Origin: Prunella strophiata
Lineage: Eukaryota; Chordata; Aves; Passeriformes; Prunellidae
Reading direction: 5' to 3'
Assembly: GCA_036583965.1 (NCBI GenBank)
Contig: JAZBQD010000030.1
Coordinates: 58,281,551-58,345,550, forward strand
Length of the DNA: 64,000 nucleotides
This document shows, piece after piece, positions 14,001 to 25,975 of the stretch. The notes under the pieces were generated by a model that was given only the letters and a program-made list of their open reading frames with translations, had not been told where the DNA came from and did not search any database. How positions within the stretch are numbered: the stretch's first letter is position 1; each line of letters begins with the position of its first letter. Both the position numbers and the translations under genes were made by a program.

Positions 14001-14539
14001 GCAGCCCTAATCTAAACTGGGTAATTCAGTGTTCCTACAATGTATATTTAAATCAAAACTCTTACCCTTGTTCTCATAAAAGCAAAAGCAAACCTTGTTC
14101 TCTGTTATATCTTAGACTGCCAGTCTTTTTCCATATGTTATTCACAAAAGACACAAACTTTCACATAAATGTCTCCATCTTTCTTAGTCATCCCACATGC
14201 AAGGAGAACCAAATACATTATTCTAATAACAAATATCCTAATAATAATGTGCAGGGTTACCCTTGGAAGCTAAACTGCCTCCCAGTCACTCACTTAGCTT
14301 CTCACCCCACCAGCAGGACAAAGTAAAAATATATGAACAGTAATGAGAATGCTTGTTGGTTAAGATTGGAGTTGGGAGATTGCTTACCAATTACTGTCTT
14401 GGGAAATAAAACCCTTTGCCTTAGAAAAAGTTCATTTAATTTACTACCAAACACAATAAACTACTTGGAGGTATAGGGAAACAATAAGGCAAACGCCAAA
14501 GTATCGCCATTCTTTCCATTTTCCCAGGTTCCTTATTCC
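11050..14539. other. AT-rich DNA, no gene seen
   Basis: Contains several poly-A runs (for example about 11284-11304, 12390-12402 and 12496-12509) and an A/AAAG-rich tract at about 13325-13370. Frames at 13430-13690 (-), 13808-13993 (-) and 13958-14326 (+) have no recognisable domains. The first is A-rich on the plus strand, which forces its hydrophobic composition. Confidence 0.55.
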
Positions 14540-15060
14540 TTCACCACTGACTCTGCTTTCTCTGCCTCCTTGAGCAATGCAGGGGGATGGGAGTTACAGT
14601 CTATCCATACCAGTGTATGTCTGCTACTTTTTCCTCCATGCTTTTTTCCTCTTTTCCAGCATGGGTCCATGAGGAAAATCTGCTACAGTGTGCATTCTCC
14701 ATGGGCTGCAGGGATTATCTTTGTCCTCCATGGAGTACCTCTCTAACACCTTTGTTTCTTTCTTCCTTCTCTAACACCATTGTTTCTTCCACTGCTTCTT
14801 GCTCTTTCCCCTCACCCCACCACCACACCAGCCCTGCCTCATGTCCAGAGCATTTTTTTGCTTTTCTTAAATATACCACCACCTTGGATGTCAGTTTCAA
14901 GGCTTGGCTGTATCCTCTGATTGGCCCTTTGGAGGCAGATGGAAAGAAAATGCCATGTCCATCACAACCTCTTCTCACAGACACCATCCCTGCACCCCCC
15001 ACAGCTGATGCTGACACCAGCACCCAGTGCAACCTTGCACTAGGCCCCATCAGGTATTTG
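14540..15060 (+). mobile_element. Diverged avian ERV-like repeat, copy A
   Basis: This segment shares short landmarks, in the same order, with the second copy at 47880-48450: CCATGGGCTGCAG motifs, a CTTCTTAAAT-like block, and a GATTGGCCC/GTGGCCCAGCC-like block further on. The pattern resembles an interspersed repeat common in bird genomes that I associate with endogenous retrovirus sequence; the family name is not certain. A 158-codon open frame (14587-15063, +) covers most of it, but the predicted protein is a low-complexity Ser/Pro/Thr-rich chain without gag, pol or env motifs. I regard the frame as fortuitous. A 111-codon frame on the opposite strand (14715-15050) supports that reading. 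Confidence 0.5.
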
Positions 15061-18000
15061 TAACAGAGGAAGCCTCAAAAGGGAAAGCCTTCATGTAAAG
15101 AGTTGAGGTACTTAAGGTTTTTAGTACCACAGACATTGATGAAATGACTTGAAGAATGGCCAAGCCTCTATCCAGAATCAGCAGTTAGCCTTAGTTCAAC
15201 AAAGAGACAGGTATCTGTATTAAGAGAATTAAATAAGTTCAGGAACTTTTTTTTCACACATCCAACTGAGGGACCTTATTCAATTTTATAAACTTTAATA
15301 ATCTGTAAAAAGATATTAGAAAGCACAGGCAAATGACTCAGGACCCTGGACACCCATCAGCTGGATCAATGCTTAGGCCAGGATGGGTGATCTTCATTCC
15401 TTCCTTACTTTCTTCCTCTCTTCTCTCTCCCTCTCTCTAATGTCAGCTCTCTTTTAACTTTCACCCTGCCCCTTAAAAACCCATAACTGTGTGCTTATAC
15501 AAGAAGACAAGGTACTAACTTATACCAATTTCCATGTGAAATGGAATAACTGAAAGCTTTTGCAGACCATCTGACTTTTTAAATTTCTTGTTGACTACAG
15601 GAATCTGAGTCTCTACTGCACATCTGAGTGTTCCTGTCCATTTCAGAGGGGGAAGCTATTCTTTTATTCAAGATTTTGGACTGGTAATTGAATTAAAAAA
15701 TTTTAATGAATAATAAAAGTGTTGCTACTTGCTTGGGAAGATGGAAGAGAGAAGAACAAAGCATATGCTCATTCAGACATCAATTCTTTAAAATCCTTTA
15801 ATACTGGAATTGTGGTTTGTTTTATCTCCTTTCTCTGATGGGTGGTTAACATAAATGGCCCTTCTCTGTAATGAATGAAGCCTAACTCTAGGACAAAGAA
15901 AAAAAAACAAATACAAAAAAAAAAAACCCAACTACAATAAGAGCGCTCACTAAATAAACAAATCAACAAATATACAGTAAGGACTAAGAAAATTACTTAA
16001 ACTTGAGTAAATATGTAATACATACACAATGCATAAGTTGTCAAAATTTATGAGTCAAAATTGTTGGGTAGAAATACAGCTTTGTGTGCATTGGCTAAAA
16101 TGAAGATTTTTAACATACTGAGTACCAAGTGTCGTGGCTCCCTAATCTGAAATTTAGATGACCCCAAAAATATTAGTAAGAGAGAAATGAAATATGTATC
16201 TCTCTGAAGTGATGAACTTTTTACCAATAACATATGTTAACTAGTTTACCAGTTAAAAGCAAAGATCTTTAGGTGATCAACATGAAGAGGAAGGCAAATA
16301 ATTGAGGTATCCTGGATGTCCCTCTTCAGGTCCTAAAAGGCTTTGAGGGCCGTTGAGCCTACAGGGAATACAAAAAGTCCTTTTAGACCTGCTGGATTGT
16401 ATCTTCCCTTCTGATAATGCTGATGTTGTGATCCTCAGGTGTAAGTGAAGTGATTCTGGGAATCAACAGATTATACTCCAGCCAGCACTGCAATGCAAAC
16501 AGACACTTTAACTCATTTGTCACATTAAAATATGTGCATGACAAATCAATAAGTATGAATTTGTTTAGTGAGAAATAGTTGTTCTGAACTAATTTTATAA
16601 CTTATAACAATATTAAATTCTTTATTACTCATAGGGAGGGAATTCTATTATCTTGCTGTACCCTGAAGAGGATAGGTAGAGTTTTCAAGTAAACTAATTT
16701 TGATGGGAAATAGCTATTTTTCATGTACTAAATATATAGCTTTAAATGTTTTTAGCAATGAAGAAACTATTCTTCTTTAAATAATAAAAAAAATGTAATA
16801 ATGAAAAACTGGACTGTGAGAGTGTAGCTAGACAAAAATGCTTTATATTTGAACAAATGAGTAACTGCTATTTGAAAGGTCGCTAGGAAAGCATTAGCAT
16901 TCTATCAGAAGTGAAAACATAGATTTATTTTCCATCAAATTAAAACAAAATAGAGAAATCAGATATCTTTCCCCAAATCCTTGTTATGGGTAAAAGGCAA
17001 ACCACCGTGTATGGTGTACACAAGTATTTACTGTTGGTATAAATGAGGTATTAACCTTGCACCCAAAATACAAACGGTAATTATTAATACAATTGCAATG
17101 AATGCTACTAATTCTAGAGCAAATTATCTAGTCACTTCTTCAAAAATATTCCCATTAAAGTGCTATACATGAAATTCCTGTTATCTTCCTGCAGTTCTCT
17201 GGATCCCTTCCCAGTGTTTCTCTGGGTCAGCAGTGTAAGGTTTTGCCAATAAAATGTAAAGGAGCATTATGAGAAGCCACCATCACAGTGCCCAGGATGC
17301 ATTAACACTTACAGTGGGAAACTTTTGTCTCAGTCTTGGGGTCAGCTTAGGGTTATTTTTATACATTTTCTTATTGCTGGTATCTTTCTCATTACCTCAA
17401 GATGGCCTTTGAAAATTTCATAGAAAAACTATTAAGATAGATACTGGTGATGTACTCAAAAAGAATATGTGTACTTTCACATGTAATAAAATAGGATAAA
17501 GAAATAAGCCACTAGAATTTGAAATATATGCATATATATATTAATGTATAAATATAATTGGTTTTCTACCTCTTTGTCAATTAATGGCCTCAGTTAATGA
17601 CAAGGGACTAAAATAAAATACCATTGCTTATTGTAAAGTGACTGACTGAGTTTGTTAGAGCTCTATGATGTGTAAGCATGTACAGAGTTAAGCTAAAAAG
17701 TGTTAGCCTGTAGTCAACATGTCACTTGATCATTAGACAATTGTTTTAACAGCTAAAACCAGCATAGGCCAAGACAAGTCCAGATAACTGCTGAGACCCT
17801 GCAGTGTCAGGTCAATACAGCCCCTGTGGCCTTTTACTAGTAATTGCACAAGTCATATTTGTTGGGCTACAGGGATATCCACAAAAAGAAGAGACACTGC
17901 TATGCTTTTTCTTGAAATAATTCTTAAGCAGCCAAGAAAATTTATTTACTCATGAAAGTTTCTGTATTTTATATCCATATGTAAATCTTTTATCTCACCA

Positions 18001-18424
18001 CCTGTTCATAAAAATCAAAGATTCAACTACCTCCATAATTCATGCAGTACTAGATAGGGCTCCATCTCATTCCAAGCCATAGAATGTCTACTCCTCCATT
18101 CCCACTGTTAAGTTCAGCAATACAAAAAGCAAAGAAAGCTTTGAATGTTGAGTGAAAATACGTGAGGAAGTAAAAAACCGACAAATATGAATACTTTTAC
18201 AATATGATATCCATAAATTCATGGCAGATGTAGATAAAAATAAAAAATTTGGTTGAAGCCTATATATTACATCTGCTTAGCTAGCAAAACCCAAAGTATT
18301 ACTCAATTTAAAGTAAGCAATATAAAACTATTTACTCAGGCAGTGTCTGTATTCCAGGATGACAGCTAAGAAAAAAAGCTCAAAACAAACAAAATTTTAT
18401 TAAAATTGTAGGTAATATAGAGGT
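15061..18424. other. AT-rich DNA with a CT-rich tract
   Basis: Nothing gene-like recognised. A pyrimidine-rich stretch (TTCC/CTCT) lies at about 15392-15439, and an A-rich tract at about 15897-15927. Frames at 15769-15969 and 16048-16233 (-) are short and unremarkable. Confidence 0.55.
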
Positions 18425-18499
18425 CAGAGAATCACAAAATGGTTGAGGGACTGGTCCCAGTATTGACATCTAGGGCACCTTGCAAATTATTGGTCTCCA
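18425..18499 (-). mobile_element. CR1 LINE 3' tail joined to RT segment
   Basis: Read on the minus strand, a VP-stop-MSILGP-like remnant of the reverse-transcriptase VPQGSxLGP motif (about 18455-18475) passes almost immediately into the CR1 3' tail (CCTCAACCATTTTGTGATTCTCT, 18427-18449). In intact CR1 elements several hundred bases of ORF2 and the 3' UTR separate these, so this copy has an internal deletion. The element continues at 18811 after an inserted LTR. Confidence 0.8.
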
Positions 18500-18810
18500 T
18501 TTGTCATTATCAACACAGACAAGGTTACTAGTTATATCAGCAAGCTCTAAAACATTATCTTGCCTGTAGAAAGTCCCATACCTTTTCACAAGTTCAGTTC
18601 CTCACAGAGCTGACTCCATCTTCCTTCTTCATCACTGTACTACTAACTGATTTCTATTCTTCTCCTGTCTTGCTGGTCCCTCCTTTTATACTCCCCAGTG
18701 TCATTAGCTATATCTGTGCCCTATTAAGGGCACACCTGTTACAAATCTTAGTAATTAGAACAGCTGCAACTCTTTAGGGGGTGAAATTACCTTCAGCACT
18801 ACCTCCCACA
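18500..18810 (-). mobile_element. Solo LTR inserted in CR1, minus orientation
   Basis: CR1 homology stops at GGTCTCCA (ends 18499) and resumes at TCCAGCT (18811), leaving about 310 bp of foreign sequence. On the minus strand it opens with TGGGAGGTAG, has a clear TATA box (TATAAAAGGA at 18690-18681) near its middle, and closes with AATGACA, the TG...CA layout of a retroviral LTR. A 4-bp TCCA is found on both sides and may be the target-site duplication. There is no internal region, so the provirus was presumably lost by LTR-LTR recombination. The LTR family was not identified. The insertion is younger than the CR1 it interrupts. Confidence 0.75.
18681..18690 (-). promoter_or_regulatory. TATA box of the inserted LTR
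   Basis: The minus-strand sequence TATAAAAGGA sits about 120 bp inside the LTR from its U3 start, as expected for an LTR promoter at the U3/R boundary. Activity cannot be judged from sequence. Confidence 0.6.
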
Positions 18811-19597
18811 TCCAGCTAAGCTTTAGGCTGCTGATCACCACAGTCTGGGCCCAGTCATTTAGCCATATTTATGCTATGCATATGTCTGCTCATCCAGTCT
18901 ACACATTAGGAGCATATCTATGAGAATCATAGGGAAGACATTGTCCAAGGCCTTCCTGAAGTCTAGGTAGGCACTGGTGTCCAGTGGTGTTTTCTTGTCT
19001 ATCAGGACAATCCTTTCATCATATAAGTTAATCAAGTTGGTCAACCATACCTTTCCCTCGGTGAAGCCATGCTGATTAATCCTGATTATTTTATTTTAGT
19101 ACATGAGCCTGGAAATGGATTCCAGGATTAGCTATTCCATCACTTTATCAGGGATCAAGGTGACTAGTCTTTAATTCCTTAGGTCACTTCCTTGCTGCCC
19201 TTCTTGAAGACATGAGTGATGTTTGTTTTCCTCCAGTCATTGGGAACTTTTCCCAGTTGAAATGATCCATCAAAGATCATTAAAAGTGGCATCACAATGA
19301 CACCTGCCAGTTCCCTCAAGGTTTGTGGGTTTACCCTACCAGGGTCCATGGATTTATGGATTTTCAGTTGGTTTATATGTTCTCTGATCTGGACCTGATT
19401 GTCTTCTAAAAAGGGTCCATCTTCCTGGTTCCAACCTTTTCCACAGTGTCTTGGAACTGAGATTCCTGAAAGCCAGTCTGGGTAGTAAAGGTAGGGGCAA
19501 AGGAAGCATTTAGTACCTCGGCCTTTGTCACATGTAACGAGGTCCCTCATCCCATTAAATAATGGGCCCACATTTTCCCTGGCATTTCTGTTGTCAC
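18811..19597 (-). mobile_element. CR1 LINE reverse-transcriptase segment
   Basis: Continuation of the CR1 copy beyond the LTR. The minus-strand translation contains, in order from the high-coordinate end: NARENVGPL, a Q-rich spacer, a REHINQLKIHKSMDPGRVNPQTLRELAGV block, MIFDGSFQLGKVPNDWRKTNITHVFKKGSKE (19179-19640 frame). A frameshifted region follows, matching the fingers/palm with NYRPVSLTS-like, HGFTxG-like and DFSKAFD-like remnants between about 19180 and 18940. These are hallmarks of the CR1 clade. Frameshifts and stops make it inactive. Its 5' end coincides with the start of an ERVL-like LTR at about 19598, so it is either 5'-truncated or was cut by that insertion. Confidence 0.93.
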
Positions 19598-20028
19598 TGT
19601 TTTGGTTCTGGCCCAGACCAGTCGGAGGGGGTGTGGCCAATAGATTTTGTTATTTGATACCATCTGACATTGCTGCTAGAGGTGGAGAAAAGAAACTCTG
19701 GCTTCCCAGAAGAGAGGGTGTTCCTTTCTGGTCGGGGAAAGAGCTGCTTGGGGGGAGGATCTGTCCGCTATTGTTTCTCATTGTCCTGGGCTTAGTGGGC
19801 ATTTTGCATGTGAATCACCCTCTCTTTGTACACTTTTGTTATTCATATTGTTTCTGTTACTGTTCAGTTTTCTTGTCTCATTGATGTTTCTAAGTAAATT
19901 GTTCTTATCTCAATGTGTGATCTTTGCCTTTTGTGCTTCCAGCTGGAGGAGGAAGGGAAGAGAGTGCCAGCATGCTTTCAGTGGGAGCAGTAAATTGAGG
20001 AATACCATTCCTAAACCATGGGAGCCAT
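19598..20028 (+). mobile_element. Avian ERVL-like LTR
   Basis: Begins TGTTTTGGTTCTGGCCCAGACC directly after CR1 sequence and ends near CTAAACCATGGGAG. The segment TTGTTCTTATCTCAATGTGTGATC (19897-19920) and the terminal TAAACCA are typical of the large ERVL-like LTR group of birds (recognition from memory, not a search). It is degenerate. The frames at 19525-19884 and 19836-20030 fall across it and are not genes. A primer-binding-site-like stretch follows at once, so this is probably the 5' LTR of a partial provirus. Confidence 0.7.
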
Positions 20029-20810
20029 AACTGGCTCACAATGGCTAGGCAAGAAGGGTTGGGAAAGCAACCAATCTGCCCAGACTGAGTTGGAAATAAA
20101 TTTAATCTAAGCAGTTTGCTATGTTTAGTATGGAACCACTGGTTACAATGTGGCTTGATCCATGTGGGTGTGGTACCCTAGCCTTGTATATATTCCTTTA
20201 TGGGCTTCTGTCAGGGATCATTTTCAGAGCAGGGAGAGGAATCAGGATTACTTTATTGCTGTACTGTGTGGTATCAGATTATGACATGGGAACATCAAGG
20301 GCAATGAGAGTCATTATGGAGTGTATTCAGTGTTGCTCTCCTACCTTTGCCTCAGGTTCTACCATTAGCAATTGCACCCAGTCTATGGGGGGAAGAGGGA
20401 AGGATGATTTCCCTCAGACTTTCAGCACTCTTTTCCTTCTTTAGGCCTGTTACAACAGCTTTTGAGAATTTTGAATTCCCTTTGGATGTTAAGGAAAGCA
20501 GAGTTTTGTTGCTACATTTGCCAGGTCTCCTCAGTATAGCCCACAAAATATTTAGGGTCAAGAAAGAGTTTTCTAGGAAGGTCATTCTGAAATCTGCCCT
20601 GTGGGTAGCTAGTGAAGAGAGCATTGAATGTGGGACAAAATGAGCCAGTTCTTGGGGATAGTCTCTGCTCCAGTGGTTTAGAAGTTTACCCTGAGGAGGG
20701 TAGACTGCAGTCTTACTTGGGAGCAGTGCTTCTCAGGAGAAGAATCCCACTGCATATTGATCTGGAAACTAGGCAAGAACAAATCTATAAACAACCATTT
20801 TAAAAACAAA
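20029..20810 (+). mobile_element. Decayed ERV internal region downstream of the LTR
   Basis: Starts with CTGGCTCACAATGGCT (20031-20046), a plausible decayed form of the TGGCGCCCAA-type primer binding site. About 750 bp of non-coding leader-like sequence follows. No gag, protease or pol motif is visible, and overlapping frames on both strands (20121-20444, 20347-20643, 20352-20624, 20612-20803) show no protein family. The right boundary is a guess, set where GC content drops. No 3' LTR was found in the window. Confidence 0.5.
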
Positions 20811-23800
20811 TCTGCTACTACCTCAATTTCATCTGAAGTAAAGACATGAAGTACTTTTAATGCTTAGATGAAGCTTGTAAGTTCAGACAGCCTCATTTCC
20901 ATAGCAGCCAAATTTTATGAAGCCCTAAGCCAATTATTTAATTAGCTAATTTGCTCAGTCACAAATAATTTGCACGTAGCTCTAAATGTCAGATTTAAAA
21001 ACACTGGGGACACTTAGTCCTAGTGGAAAGCATATTACTGAGACCAGAATTCCCTTACAAGATTTTTCCTGGAAGTCTCAACAGGTTTGAGGGATGAAGA
21101 TCAGTTTGTATTGATGATTGTGTTGAGGAGTGGGGAGGAAAGGGTAGAAAACAGTAGTATGAATCTTGATATAAGTATATCTTAATATCTCATTTTAATC
21201 TGAATCATTTCTGTTCATAAGACTTGTCCACCTTCCAAGCCAGTATTAGGGAAGGAAATTTTAGCCCTTTGGAAGAAAAAGAATATGGGCTAAAGGAAAA
21301 TATGAATATTCTTTCCATCAGTTTGTTCTGTCACAGTCTCCAGATGTATTCTGTTTTCTGAAATTCCCATCCTTTCTGGTCATTAAACCTTTCTGTCTGC
21401 ATGATGCCATTTCTAATATTTGTGACTCCCTCTATCTTTGTCTCTGTGCTTTCTATGGTTTTTCATATTTTTTAGGACATAAAGAAAACAATGAAAATAA
21501 TTTTATAACTCTTTCATTTTTTCCCCCTTACCAGTGTACAGTAACAATAAGAAAACTAGCAAATTAACCTGCTAGGTTTTTTCAGCAGTGCTTTTTCTTA
21601 CCTGTTGAGTGAGAACAGTTATTCCCAAGAATTGTTCTTCTAAGACTTTCTTCATGCCCACAATAAAGTAATCTGCAAAAATGTTTTAAATTTCCTGAGC
21701 ATTGACAATACTGACATTATGGGAAAGTGCACATACAGAAAGCTGTGGGAAAAATCCAAGGGATAAGAATTATGGTTTTGTCCCCATTAATTGTCATTTC
21801 CAAAAACATTTCCAGAATATATTTTCAGCAGTTCCTCTCTCCCACTTAGCAAAATGTTTTTTCTTTCCATGTGTCTAGTTAGGCTTCTATTACATTTTTT
21901 CCTCCCTTAGCAGCTGTGATGCTCCTCTCTCCAAACCTACTTTTGGTTTCCTTTATCAAGATCACAGTTGCTGATTTTTCAGGAGAAAAATAAATCCTAC
22001 TCAAAAGTAAGAAGAAAAAGGTAGATCAAAGCTGCCAGCATCCAGCATTTCTTATGTATCAGATTTTTAAGTCACCAACACAGGGTTTTTTGAATGGTTC
22101 AAAACCCCTATTTCTGAATACAGAGTGATTGCACAGAGATAACTAAAGGGTTTTGTTCCCCATGTTTTTTGGTTTCCTTAATGTTCTCTGTGTGATCTAT
22201 GAGCTTTACACGTACAGTAAATGAAGGATGACCTGATGCCTTCAGCCACAAATTATTTCATTTAACAGGAAATGTTGTCTTAAAAGTTACATACAAGAAA
22301 ACTGTGTTGACCTCAGTTTTGCATTAGAAAATGTTTCTAGAGAAACAGCTCCGTGGAGAAAGCAAGAAAGACTTTTCTGTTGCCATTTTTTGTGTGTTCT
22401 AAACAATGACAATAATCCAGCTACATGGATAAGCACACATAAACCACACTACCTCAGACAGTATGTGTCATGTAATGATTTATCTTGTAATTTCCTCTCT
22501 CTCACACACAAGCACACTCTGTCACACATGCACACACATAAATATTATTCTTCCTCCCTTATCTCAGAAACGTTTGGATACTGCATCACAAGTACTGAAA
22601 ACAGGCTGCAAAGCTACAGTTATTAGCTCTATTCTCTGTCCTACTGTATTTATTTATTTATTCTAGAGATAAAAGGAGAATTAAAACTCCTCTTTCACAT
22701 TGTCAAAAAGCTAATTAAAGTTAAAAATAATCTTAAAAAATAAAAGTTTATTGTAAAAAACAAAACACTCAAGGCTAAACAAACAGATGCCCAGAAATCA
22801 CCAATCTCTCTCTCTAGTTTTACACATAATTCAACCCTTATATAAATGCTAAAGGTAATATTGGCTCTGAGAACATAGATGTTTATCCCTAGGCCATCAG
22901 CAATAAAGCTAGCTTCATGTAGCATGATAAGTAAATGCAGATACATATTAAAGGTATTATTGGTTTACCACCTTATTTCCTTCACGTTGTAGGCAAAGCT
23001 TCCATCTGTTGTTGTACAATATTAAGCTCCCCAGTTTAATCTACTTATTGTTTAATTTTCTCTCTTTTCTTTTTGTTTTTCAAAGACAAGTTTTCATTTT
23101 TTTCTAATCATTTACTGCAACACTATTTTTTTTAATGCTGTCTACATTGTTTTCTTGCAGTAACTTCATTTACCTATGTCTGAACCTAGCCAAAGTATAG
23201 CAGGAAAATAATGAGTCATAAATAAAAGAAACCACAATATTTTCTCTGAATGCTGGATAGATGTTCTGTAATTGAAGGAGGGTAAAACTCTGGTCCCAGG
23301 GAGACATCACCAATATTCCATAAAAATAAAGACTTTACCTGATAAAGCTTTGTTTTTACACCATGCAAATAACCTCTGTTTGAATTTGCTAGTTGAAACT
23401 TAAAATTAACTATTTTCTTTTTTATCTAAGGATTTGGAAAATATAAGGTTTTTTTCATTAATTTAGCTACTGCTTTATGGGGTAGATAGAAAACAATTTA
23501 TAATCTTAGGTTTGCTTTTGTTTTGCTTTGTTTTCTTTTGTTTTTAATCCTGGGCAACAGTTTTTAAAAAAGTGATTTAACTTCTTGCTATATGAAAGGG
23601 ACCAACATCTGTGCACATTTTGTAAAAATGTTCTTTTTATTAATTTATCTCCTTGATTGAAAGAATGACAAAAATGCGACTGTCAGCTGCATCTCAAGGT
23701 TAAAAATTTTGATTTAACATGACAGGTAGACTTGAATGATCTTCCAATCCAGATTTGATTAAGAAGACCATAATGACATGAGTCTCATAAGAAGTTATGG

Positions 23801-25975
23801 GACACAGTGAAACTGTCTTTCTTCATGTTCTGACAGAATAACTTAAATTCTTTTCTTATAATAGTTCCAGAAGGTGGCAGAATAATAATTATGACACTGA
23901 AAAGAATAAATCCTGTGGTTTTTTTAAAATTGGCATTTTTACTTATAGCTGTGATATAACTGCATTCATAGCTCTAATTAGTGCTGATGGCAAATTTCAT
24001 TTTGATATTTTCAAGTTTCTCTATTTTACTTTTTCAGGAATTATGATACTTTATTTCTACTTTCTTTGATTTAACTTCAAGCCTAATTTTAGTGAAAAAA
24101 GTATAATGTTAATTAAGGAGAATCAAAAAGTAGGTGGACTAGTACATAATCCCAGTATTGCATTAATTGAGAGATTCATAAAATTAGGAGAGAAATACAT
24201 AGTCAGACACTGCTTTCCATTGTTTACCAGGGTAAAAAGAGAGCATTTCCTCTAAGATAAGAATTACTCTGAATTTTTTATAAGCTGACCAAGATTTGGT
24301 GTAAAAATCATGGCATTTGTCATACTTTTGTCTAAGCTGCAATAAGAGGAAAGCATATCTGGTTAAAAAAAATAGAAATTCTCCTCAAAAATTTATTTTT
24401 TAAAAAACATATTCTCATTTAATATGAAATATGCTGTATAATGAAAGCATAATTAGTCCTAGGTCCCTTCAAGGATTCTTTATTAACTTAGATTGCAAAG
24501 ATGTTTGTTTAAGGAGATGGACCTTCATGTTTCATTGTCATAAACAGAACTGTATAATAGAACTTAAATTTTCAAGTACTATTTTAGAGGAATATTTTTA
24601 TTTTAGTGTATATGATATATCCAAGCAAATGTTCCTATAAGAATACAAGGGGATAAGTTTTTTATGTTCCTCACCAGAACATATATTATTAAATTTTGAA
24701 TTTTCCTAAATATGCATGGTAGAATTTCATTACTTCTTGCTGTATTGTGAAATCACAAAAAACCAGTCTCTAGTACTGTGAAGTCAAATGATTTTTGTGT
24801 GGGAAAACGGGACAGGGCTGCACACATGCAGTCACTGTGCTTCAGTTTGGATTCTCATCCTATATTATGCAGTCACATTAGAGCACCTAATTGTCACCTC
24901 AGGCCTCAGAATCTAACAATTTATAAAACTAAATCGCTAAACCAAGCTAGCTGGACTAGCAGAGCAGTACTGCATCAATGTGGGTACAGTGAGGTTAGCT
25001 AAAGGCCAAAGGACAGAGCCTGAGACTGACCCCACGATTAACACAGCAGTGCAAGAGCTTTCTGTGCTCCCGTACACCAATCACTCCCAGCAAAGGCATT
25101 CTCCTGAAATCTGGTAAATATTCACAGGAGGGACATGGGTGAATTGCCTAGGAAATCTGTTTGAATCCCATATTCATACAGACTTTTTGAAAGGTATAAT
25201 CAAAAAGAAATTGTCCTACTGCAGGGGGTAGTGAATATCAAAATGAAAGGGGTAATAATACAGAGGAAGCATAAAGAAGCTGTCAGCCCTCTTATGCAGA
25301 AGGAATGGGAAGTTTAGAAATGTGTAAACACATTTAGGTCAGCCTTTTACTCTACCTGAAACTGATTTGGACAAGTTTACTTCAGAGTAAAAGTAGAATG
25401 CCTTGTGTTAAGGGTATTCTCATATTACTCATGCTAGTTTCCCTGAGGCTTTAATAAACACAACTTCTTGTTTCCTTGCTTGTCTTCTTGTGAGTGAAGA
25501 CAAGCCCTTAAAAGACAGAATGATGAGGAAATGTATATGAAAGCAATAATTTGACAGCCTCATATTTTGTAAGGTGTTTTAATTAACTTACAAACCATTC
25601 CCATTTCATAGAATCGGATTAAGCTCTTAAATCTTCAGACAGGTAAAGAGTAATTATCTGTGTTGATGCCAGTCATCTCATTTCCCTTTTTCAGAAAAGA
25701 AATAGGTGTCAACATTCTTTCTTAAAGTGAGTACCTAAAATCCCTTTCTGAGATGTCAGTATCCCTCTACTGACAATATATAAGGGACCTCTGATTACCA
25801 GTTCAGATTTATATGACTTAATGATGCCTATGAGTACGAAAATCAATGGCTGCCATTATTCCTTGTTTATTTTCCACAAAAGCATGGCACAGCTGAAATA
25901 TCAGTTAGCAACATCATATTGGACTGGTGTTTTCCCTTTATTAAATAGCACTATTTTGCAATTATACATGCTGCA
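20811..25975. other. AT-rich DNA without recognised genes
   Basis: Contains a CA-rich patch at about 22503-22541 and several A/T runs. No exon, RNA gene or repeat family recognised. Short frames such as 22695-22946 (-), 24431-24640 (+) and 24778-25002 (+) lack motifs. Confidence 0.55.
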
